Assembly (NCBI GenBank): GCA_944386845.1
Contig: CALXCP010000010.1
Span: 1 to 34,891 of the forward strand
Source: an uncultured Oscillospiraceae bacterium
GTDB lineage: Bacteria; Bacillota; Clostridia; Oscillospirales; Oscillospiraceae
Length of the DNA stretch: 34,891 nt
Reading direction: 5' to 3'
The translations under genes and the position numbers were made by a program. The notes under the pieces are model-generated. The model had not been told where the DNA came from, made no database searches, and was given only the letters and a program-made list of their open reading frames with translations. Every line of letters begins with the position of its first letter. Position 1 is the stretch's first letter. Below, one piece after another: positions 28,889-34,891 of this stretch.

Positions 28889-30091
28889 ATGAAAAAAGAG
28901 TGTATCGCCATGCTGCTGGCCGGCGGCCAGGGAAGCCGTCTCTATGCCCTGACCTCCCACATCGCCAAGCCCGCCGTCCCCTTCGGAGGCAAGTACCGCA
29001 TCATCGATTTCCCCCTGTCCAACTGCGTCAACTCGGGCATCGACACGGTGGGGGTGCTCACCCAGTACCGGCCCATGGAGCTCAACAGCTATGTGGGCAA
29101 CGGCCAGCCCTGGGACCTGGACCGGCTGGACGGCGGGGTCCACATCCTGCCCCCCTATGTTTCCTCCGGGGAGAAGGGCACCTGGTACAAGGGCACCGCC
29201 AACGCCATCTACCAGAACATGGGCTTCATCGAGCTGTATGACCCCGACTATGTCCTCATCCTGTCGGGGGACCATATCTACAAGATGAACTACGCCGACA
29301 TGCTGGCCCACCACAAGAAGGAGGAGGCGGCCTGCACCATCTCGGTGCTGGAGGTCACCATGGAGGAGGCCACCCGCTTCGGCATCATGAACGTGGATGA
29401 GAACGACACCATCTACGAGTTTGAGGAGAAGCCCGCCCACCCCAAGAGCAACCTGGCCTCCATGGGCATCTACATCTTCACCTGGTCCAAGCTTCGGGAG
29501 TACCTCATGGCCGACGAGGCCGACGAGGGCTCCTCCAACGACTTCGGCAAGAACATCATCCCCGCCATGCTGGCGGCGGGGGAGAAGATGACGGCCTACC
29601 GCTTCCACGGCTACTGGAAGGACGTGGGCACCATCGACTCCCTGTGGGACGCCAACATGGACCTGCTGGCCCCCAACGGCAGCGTCAACCTCCACGACAC
29701 CGACTGGCCCATCTACGCCCGGCCCGCCGGGGTGCCCCCCCAGTTCATGGGGGAGTCCGCCCGGGTGACCCACTCCCTGGTCACCGGGGGGAGCAGCATC
29801 AGCGGCACGGTGGAGAACTCGGTGCTCTTCCACTCGGTGACGGTGGAGGAGGGGGCCACCGTCCGCTACTCCATCCTCATGCCCGGCGCGGTGGTAAAGG
29901 CGGGGGCCACGGTGGAGTACGCCATCCTGGCCGAGCACGCCGCGGTGGAGGAGGGCGCCCGGGTGGGCGCTCCGCCGGGCGGCGACAACTGGGGCATCGC
30001 GGTGGTGGCCGCCGGCGTGACGGTGGGCCCCGGCCGCACCGTCCCCCCCAAGGCCATGCTTACCGAAGATCTGAAGAAGGAGGAGAAGTGA
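28889..30091 (+). CDS. glgC: Glucose-1-phosphate adenylyltransferase, catalytic subunit
   Basis: A 400-aa ADP-glucose pyrophosphorylase, making ADP-glucose from glucose-1-phosphate and ATP, the committed step of glycogen synthesis. The nucleotidyltransferase domain (about 1-255) has [55 protein letters not shown] and the sugar-phosphate region [19 protein letters not shown]. The Lys-containing [17 protein letters not shown] is intact. A left-handed beta-helix domain with hexapeptide-like repeats ends it ([20 protein letters not shown]). GGAG precedes the ATG. It follows glgB by 45 bases and glgD begins one base after its stop. Confidence 0.96.
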   Translation: MKKECIAMLLAGGQGSRLYALTSHIAKPAVPFGGKYRIIDFPLSNCVNSGIDTVGVLTQYRPMELNSYVGNGQPWDLDRLDGGVHILPPYVSSGEKGTWYKGTANAIYQNMGFIELYDPDYVLILSGDHIYKMNYADMLAHHKKEEAACTISVLEVTMEEATRFGIMNVDENDTIYEFEEKPAHPKSNLASMGIYIFTWSKLREYLMADEADEGSSNDFGKNIIPAMLAAGEKMTAYRFHGYWKDVGTIDSLWDANMDLLAPNGSVNLHDTDWPIYARPAGVPPQFMGESARVTHSLVTGGSSISGTVENSVLFHSVTVEEGATVRYSILMPGAVVKAGATVEYAILAEHAAVEEGARVGAPPGGDNWGIAVVAAGVTVGPGRTVPPKAMLTEDLKKEEK

Positions 30092-30092
30092 C

Positions 30093-31205
30093 ATGAACGA
30101 CCTCCACGGCATCCTCTTCGCCTACCGCTCCAACCCCCACCTCCGGGAGCTGACCCAGCCCCGGAACACCTGCTCCGTCCCCTTCGGCGGGCGGTACCGG
30201 CTCATCGACTTCATGCTGTCCAACATGGTCAACGCCGGCATCACCGACATCGGCCTCATCGTCCACGAGAGCTACCAGTCCCTGCTGGACCACGTGGGCT
30301 CGGGCAAGGACTGGGACCTGAGCCGGAAGCACGGCGGGCTGCGCATCCTGCCCCCCTTCAGCTTCGCCGAGCAGAACGGGGAGTATCGGGGGGCCCTGGA
30401 GGCGCTGTCCAGCGTCTCCTCCTACCTCCAGAACATCCGGCAGGAATATGTCATCCTGGCCGGGGGCGACGTGATCGTCAACCTGCCCGTGTCCGACGTG
30501 TTCCAGCACCACCTGGACAGCGGGGCGGACATCACCGCCGTGTGCACCAGCCGCTCCACCGGCAGCGACCCCCGGGAGACCATCTACTGCACCGTGGGGG
30601 CCAACGGCCTGATCACCGACGCCGCCGTCCACCCCAACCAACCCGAGGGCTGCGAGTGCCTGCAGATCTACATCATGTCCAAATCCCTGCTCATGAGCCT
30701 GGTGGAGCACTGCGCCTCCCACGGGGTGACCTCCTTCAGCCGCGGGGTGCTCCAGGGCATGGCCCACACCCTGCGCATCTCCCCCTACCTCTTCCAGGGC
30801 TACGCCGCCCGGACCCACTCGGTGCGGCAGTACTTCGAGAAGAGCATGGACCTGCTGGACCCGGCGGTGCGGGCCGACCTGTTCGACCCCCGTCTCCCCA
30901 TCCGCACCAAGGACCAGTCCAACCCCTCCACCTACTACGGCCCCGACGCCGCGGCGGTGGACTCCCTGGTGGCCGACGGCTGCATCATCGAGGGCGAGGT
31001 GGACCACTCCATCCTCTTCCGGGGCGTCCGGGTGGCCAAGGGGGCCAAGGTATCCCACTGCGTGCTGATGCAGGGCTCCTACGTGGGGGAGAACTCCACC
31101 CTCTCCTACGTCATCGGGGACAAGAACGTCCGGGTGCGCTCCAACCGCACCCTCATGGGCCACTCCACCTACCCCCTGGCCATCCCCAAGAACACCGAGA
31201 TCTGA
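30093..31205 (+). CDS. glgD: GlgD, non-catalytic ADP-glucose pyrophosphorylase paralogue
   Basis: A 370-aa GlgC paralogue typical of Firmicutes. It keeps the fold (SVPFGGRYRLIDFMLSNMVN; EYVILAGGDVIVNLPVSD; a C-terminal hexapeptide helix, VRVAKGAKVSHCVLMQGSYV). However, the N terminus, MNDLHGILFAYRSNPHLREL, lacks the LAGGxGxRL nucleotide loop, so it is probably not catalytic. In characterised Firmicute systems GlgD forms hetero-oligomers with GlgC and alters activity. AAGGAGG precedes the ATG, and it begins one base after the glgC stop. Confidence 0.95.
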   Translation: MNDLHGILFAYRSNPHLRELTQPRNTCSVPFGGRYRLIDFMLSNMVNAGITDIGLIVHESYQSLLDHVGSGKDWDLSRKHGGLRILPPFSFAEQNGEYRGALEALSSVSSYLQNIRQEYVILAGGDVIVNLPVSDVFQHHLDSGADITAVCTSRSTGSDPRETIYCTVGANGLITDAAVHPNQPEGCECLQIYIMSKSLLMSLVEHCASHGVTSFSRGVLQGMAHTLRISPYLFQGYAARTHSVRQYFEKSMDLLDPAVRADLFDPRLPIRTKDQSNPSTYYGPDAAAVDSLVADGCIIEGEVDHSILFRGVRVAKGAKVSHCVLMQGSYVGENSTLSYVIGDKNVRVRSNRTLMGHSTYPLAIPKNTEI

Positions 31206-31254
31206 GGCCGGCCCGTCCCTTCCACCCTCTTCCGTTCTGTGAAAGGAGTCCGCT

Positions 31255-32688
31255 ATGAACATCCTCTTTGCCGCCTCCGAGTGCGCGCCCTTCGTCAAGA
31301 CGGGCGGGCTGGCCGACGTGGCCGGCTCCCTCCCCCCGGTGCTGGCCGCCGCGGGGCACGACGTGCGGGTGGTCCTCCCCCTGTACGAGCGCATCGGCGA
31401 GGACTGGCGCAGCCAGATGACCTATCTCACCAACATCCGGGTGCCCCTGGCCTGGCGCAGCCAGTACTGCGGCCTGTTCCAGCTGGAGCGGGACGGGGTC
31501 ACCTACTACTTCATCGACAACGAGTACTACTTCCGCCGCTGGGACCTGTACGGCCACTTTGACGACGGGGAGCGCTTCGCCTTCTTCTCCAAGGCGGTGC
31601 TCCACGTCCCCGCCATGGTGGACTGGCCGGTGGACATCCTCCACTGCAACGACTGGCAGACCGCCCTGGTCCCCGTCTACCTGCTGGAGGAGAAGTACCG
31701 CGTGTCCCAGCTGGCCCGGGCCAGGTCGGTGTTCACCATCCACAACATCGAGTACCAGGGCCGGTACAACAAGGCCATCCTCGGGGATGTGTGCGACCTG
31801 AACGAGAGCTATTTCAACGAGCACATGCTGGCCTACCACGACGACGTGAACCTGATGCAGGGGGCCATCTTCGCCGCCGACGCGGTGACCACCGTCTCCC
31901 CCACCTACGCCGGGGAGCTCCAGGACCCCTACTACGCCCACGGGCTGGACGGGGTGATCCGGGCCAACAGCTACAAGCTCACCGGCATCCTCAACGGCAT
32001 CGACACCGCCCACTACGACCCGAGGGGCAACCGCGCCATCGCCAAGCCCTTCTCCCCCTCCCGCATGGCGGGCAAGGCGGAGTGCAAGGCCGCCCTGCAG
32101 CAGATCACCGGCCTGTCCCCCGCGCCGGACACCCCCATCCTCGCCTGCGTCTCCCGGCTGGTCTACCACAAGGGGTTCGACCTGATCCTGGAGGTGCTGG
32201 ACCAGATCATGGCCATGGACGTGCAGATGGTGGTGCTGGGCACCGGGGAGGAGCGGTATGAGGAGACCTTCCGCCGGGCCCAGGGACAGTACCCCGGCCG
32301 CTTCTCCGCCCAGATCATGTACTCCGCCCCCCTGTCCGCCGCCATCTACGCCGGGGCCGACCTGTTCCTCATGCCCTCCATCTCGGAGCCCTGCGGCCTG
32401 AGCCAGATGATCGCCATGCGCTTCGGCACCGTCCCCGTGGTCCGGGAGACCGGCGGGCTGAAGGACACGGTGTGGCCCTACAACAAGTACACCGGCGAGG
32501 GCCGGGGCTTCACCTTCACCTTCCCCAACGCCGGGGACATGCTGTGGGTGCTGCGGGAGGCGGTGGACCTCTACCACAGCGACAAGAAGGCCTGGAAGGG
32601 CCTGCAGAAGGCGGACATGACCGCCGACTTCAGCTGGACCGCCTCCGCCGGGCAGTATCTGGAGCTGTATACCCGGCTGTGCGAGTGA
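31255..32688 (+). CDS. glgA: Glycogen synthase
   Basis: A 477-aa GT5 enzyme that adds glucose from ADP-glucose to the growing alpha-1,4 chain. The N-terminal half opens MNILFAASECAPFVKTGGLA with the KTGGLADV substrate motif (Lys15), then HCNDWQTALVPVYL and FTIHNIEYQG. The C-terminal GT-B half has GILNGIDTAHYDP, CVSRLVYHKGFDLILEV, the FLMPSISEPCGLSQMIAMRF catalytic-loop Glu region and VVRETGGLKDTV. Length is normal. AAAGGAG is 7 bases before the ATG. Last gene of the operon; the terminator follows at 32824. Confidence 0.96.
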   Translation: MNILFAASECAPFVKTGGLADVAGSLPPVLAAAGHDVRVVLPLYERIGEDWRSQMTYLTNIRVPLAWRSQYCGLFQLERDGVTYYFIDNEYYFRRWDLYGHFDDGERFAFFSKAVLHVPAMVDWPVDILHCNDWQTALVPVYLLEEKYRVSQLARARSVFTIHNIEYQGRYNKAILGDVCDLNESYFNEHMLAYHDDVNLMQGAIFAADAVTTVSPTYAGELQDPYYAHGLDGVIRANSYKLTGILNGIDTAHYDPRGNRAIAKPFSPSRMAGKAECKAALQQITGLSPAPDTPILACVSRLVYHKGFDLILEVLDQIMAMDVQMVVLGTGEERYEETFRRAQGQYPGRFSAQIMYSAPLSAAIYAGADLFLMPSISEPCGLSQMIAMRFGTVPVVRETGGLKDTVWPYNKYTGEGRGFTFTFPNAGDMLWVLREAVDLYHSDKKAWKGLQKADMTADFSWTASAGQYLELYTRLCE

Positions 32689-32823
32689 CATCGTGGCTCT
32701 GTGCGGCGCCCTGCCGGGAGATACGGTGAAACCGCTTGCGTGTATGCGTATCTTCACTCTGACGGTCCTCTCGGACGTCGCGGAGTGACCCGGCACCTGC
32801 CTTTATAACCTGTTTCAGCTGGG

Positions 32824-32870
32824 AAAAGCGGCCCGGAGCAGTTCTCAACGAACTGCTCCGGGCCGCTTTT
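32824..32870. terminator. Shared bidirectional terminator of glgA and glgP
   Basis: A perfect 21-bp stem (32824-32844 with 32850-32870) with loop TCAAC, AAAA on one side and TTTT on the other. It lies between convergent genes. The stretch 32689-32823 holds no gene I can support. Confidence 0.9.
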
Positions 32871-32890
32871 CAAAACGTTCCCGTCCGGAT

Positions 32891-34891
32891 TTACCTGTGG
32901 GGCACCTTCCAGATGTCGTCGGCGTAGTCCCGGATGGAGCGGTCGGAGGCGAAGCCGCCCGAGCGGGCGATGTTCAGCAGGGAGCAGCGGTTCCAGGCCT
33001 TCCGGTCCAGATAGAGCTCTCCCGCCCGGCGGTGGGCGTCCCGGTAGCTCTCAAAATCGGCCAGCAACATATACTCGTCGGCGGGGCAGCCCTGCCCGAA
33101 GAGCAGCCGGTTCACCAGGCCGTTGTAGCTCACCCCGTCGTCGAAGCCGGCGGACATCTTGTCCAGCACCGCCTTCAGCAGGGGGTCCCGGAGATAGTAC
33201 TCATAGGGGGCGTAGCCCCGCAGCTTCACCTCGGCCACCTCGTCGGCCTTGAGGCCGAAGAGGAACATATTTTCGTCCCCCAGCTTCTGGTGCATCTCCA
33301 CGTTGGCCCCGTCCAGGGTGCCCACGGTGAGGGCGCCGTTCATCATGAACTTCATGTTGCCGGTGCCGCTGGCCTCCTTGCCTGCGGTGGAGATCTGCTC
33401 GCTGATCTCGCTGGCGGGCATGAGCTTCTCGGCCAGGGAGACCCGGTAGTTCTCCAGGAACACCACCTGCAGCCGGCCCCAGCAGGCGGGGTCGGCGTTC
33501 ACCGTGGCGGCCAGGGAGTTGATCAGGTGGATGATCTCCTTGGCCACGAAGTAGCCCGGGGCGGCCTTGGCCCCGAAGAGGAACACCCGGGGGGTGAAGG
33601 TGAAGCCGGGGTCCTCCTTCAGCTGCAGGTACAGGGCGGTGATGTGCATGGCGTTGAGCAGCTGCCGCTTGTACTCGTGCAGCCGCTTCACCTGCACATC
33701 AAAGATGGCGTCGGCGTCCAGCCGCACCCCGGTGGTCCGGGCCACATAGTCGGAGAAGCGGGCCTTGTTGTCCCGCTTGATGCGCTCCAGCCGCTCCAGC
33801 ACGGCGGCGTCGTCCCGGTACTTCTCCAGGCCGGAGAGCTGCTCCGGGTGGAGGAGATAGCCGTCCCCCCCGGTGCACTCCCGGATCAGGGCGTCCAGCT
33901 CCGGGTTCACCTCGCTGAGCCAGCGGCGGTGGTCCACCCCGTTGGTGACGTTGTGGAACTGCCCCGGCCGGCGGAGATAGGCGTCGTGGAAGACCTCCTT
34001 CTTCAGGATGTCGGTGTGCAGGGCGGACACCCCGTTCACCGCGAAGCAGGCGCAGATGCACAGGTTGGCCATGCGCACCTCGCCCCCCCAGACGATGGCC
34101 AGCTTCTCCACCCGGCCCATGTCGCCGTGGAAGTCCTCCACCAGCCTGGCCTGATAGCGGTTGCTGATCTCCACGATGATCTGCCAGATCCGGGGCAGCA
34201 GGGACTGGATCAGGCTCTGGGGCCAGCGCTCCAGCGCCTCGGCCAGGATGGTGTGGTTGGTGTAGGCCACCGTCCGGGTGACGATGTCCCAGGCGTCCTC
34301 CCAGCTGTACCCCTCCTCGTCCAGCAGCAGACGCATCAGCTCGGGGATGACCAGGGTGGGGTGGGTGTCGTTGATCTGGATGACATGCTTCTCGTGGAGG
34401 TTGCGCAGGGTGCCGTACTCCAGCTTGTGCCGGCGCACGATGGACTGCACGGTGGCCGAGACGAAGAAGTACTGCTGCTTGAGCCGCAGGGACTTGCCCT
34501 CCGGGTGGTTGTCGGCGGGGTAGAGCACCTTGGCGATGACCTCGGCCATGGCCTGCTGCTCCACCGCCTTGAGATACTCGCCGGTGGAGTAGTAGCTCAT
34601 GTCCACCGGGGCGGGGGACTTGGCGTCCCACAGGCGCAGGGTGTTGGTGTGGTCGGTGGCGTAGCCGGCGATCTTCATGTCCAGAGGCACCGCCAGCACC
34701 GCGGTATAGCCGGTGTGCTCCGGGCGGTTCACTCCGTTCTCCCAGCGGTCGGTGACGGTGCCGCCGAAGCGGACCTCCTGGGCCTCGTCCACCTTGGGGA
34801 TCAGCCAGGAACTGCCGTACTCCAGCCAGTTGTCCGCCAGCTCCTGCTGCTGCCCGTCGATGATCTTCTGTTTGAAGATGCCCAGCTCATA
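32891..34891 (-). CDS. glgP: Glycogen/starch phosphorylase, C-terminal two-thirds or more (runs off the window)
   Basis: A GT35 enzyme that releases glucose-1-phosphate from alpha-1,4 glucan ends. The frame is open to the window edge, beginning YELGIFKQKIIDGQQQELAD, which corresponds to roughly residue 130-160 of the family, so the 5' part lies beyond 34891. Visible motifs: VQSIVRRHKLEYGTLRNLHE; IQINDTHPTLVIPELMRLLL; NVTNGVDHRRWL; VQRLHEYKRQ-type region DVQVKRLHEYKRQLLNAMHI; and the pyridoxal-phosphate lysine region STAGKEASGTGNMKFMMNGA followed by LTVGTLDGANVE. All are intact. It is convergent with glgBCDA rather than the last gene of that operon, so breakdown and synthesis are transcribed separately here. 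Confidence 0.96.
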   Translation of the reverse strand, partial: YELGIFKQKIIDGQQQELADNWLEYGSSWLIPKVDEAQEVRFGGTVTDRWENGVNRPEHTGYTAVLAVPLDMKIAGYATDHTNTLRLWDAKSPAPVDMSYYSTGEYLKAVEQQAMAEVIAKVLYPADNHPEGKSLRLKQQYFFVSATVQSIVRRHKLEYGTLRNLHEKHVIQINDTHPTLVIPELMRLLLDEEGYSWEDAWDIVTRTVAYTNHTILAEALERWPQSLIQSLLPRIWQIIVEISNRYQARLVEDFHGDMGRVEKLAIVWGGEVRMANLCICACFAVNGVSALHTDILKKEVFHDAYLRRPGQFHNVTNGVDHRRWLSEVNPELDALIRECTGGDGYLLHPEQLSGLEKYRDDAAVLERLERIKRDNKARFSDYVARTTGVRLDADAIFDVQVKRLHEYKRQLLNAMHITALYLQLKEDPGFTFTPRVFLFGAKAAPGYFVAKEIIHLINSLAATVNADPACWGRLQVVFLENYRVSLAEKLMPASEISEQISTAGKEASGTGNMKFMMNGALTVGTLDGANVEMHQKLGDENMFLFGLKADEVAEVKLRGYAPYEYYLRDPLLKAVLDKMSAGFDDGVSYNGLVNRLLFGQGCPADEYMLLADFESYRDAHRRAGELYLDRKAWNRCSLLNIARSGGFASDRSIRDYADDIWKVPHR

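Noticed and set aside
1-34891. Search by eye for tRNA genes, rRNA and CRISPR arrays
   Set aside because: No cloverleaf with a TTCGANTC-type arm, no rRNA motif and no regularly spaced repeat-spacer series was seen.

Overview
The window reads as chromosome of a GC-rich anaerobic Firmicute, most likely an Oscillospiraceae/Clostridia relative of Flavonifractor, Pseudoflavonifractor or Lawsonibacter. This is inferred from gene content, not from a database search. The clues are the Firmicute glycogen cluster with a glgD paralogue, a two-gene SufC-SufB iron-sulphur scaffold, SLH-domain and lipoprotein surface proteins with no outer-membrane genes, strong AGGAGG-type ribosome binding sites, and sigma-A promoters with 16-17 bp spacers. 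AT-rich islands around 2900-3650 and 15000-17340 stand out from the background.

Layout, left to right. 1-335: a ThrRS C-terminal fragment that stops matching its family near position 78. 421-631: no convincing gene, but a row of 11-bp-spaced TTCACA-type repeats, a -10 and an intrinsic terminator, which together look like a small RNA gene. 652-2888: a minus-strand operon of a CNNM/CorC-type membrane protein, a YgjP-type metallopeptidase and an unknown protein. 3049-3720: two very small ORFs, one a clear 57-aa two-helix membrane protein, closed by a terminator. 3848-5155: a CDF metal exporter behind a leader with a terminator-like hairpin. 5161-8867: a PhoP/PhoR-like two-component pair plus a membrane-anchored HtrA protease; the regulator's 3' end is duplicated around a cluster of hairpins. 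9138-11112: an ECF-type sigma factor fused through a transmembrane helix to an internalin-like leucine-rich-repeat ectodomain. 11114-14930: a long structured leader, a TMEM198/DUF4203-type membrane protein and two lipoproteins, one with BspA-like LRRs. 14931-17340: an AT-rich island with an intact IS4-family transposase, a possible gene remnant and several regulatory-looking repeats. 17353-23547: a TetR regulator with twin palindromic operators, a MacA-like adaptor, a MacB-type ATPase and permease, and an SLH-domain wall protein. 23556-25268: sufB and sufC on the minus strand. 25433-26566: a solitary tyrosine recombinase. 26624-32870: the glgB-glgC-glgD-glgA operon, convergent with a partial glgP that runs off the right edge.

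How it fits together. The two-component pair sits behind a tandem TTTACA-N5-TTCACC box that resembles Gram-positive PhoP boxes. The same 11-bp-spaced repeat recurs at the candidate sRNA promoter and in the AT-rich island (one 16-bp stretch is identical), so a shared regulon is a reasonable hypothesis. The sigma-LRR protein and its neighbours look like a cell-surface sensing module in which the sigma factor itself is membrane-tethered. The MacAB-like genes appear to be one autoregulated export unit that includes a wall-anchored protein. The glycogen genes form a complete synthesis operon with the phosphorylase for breakdown opposite it.
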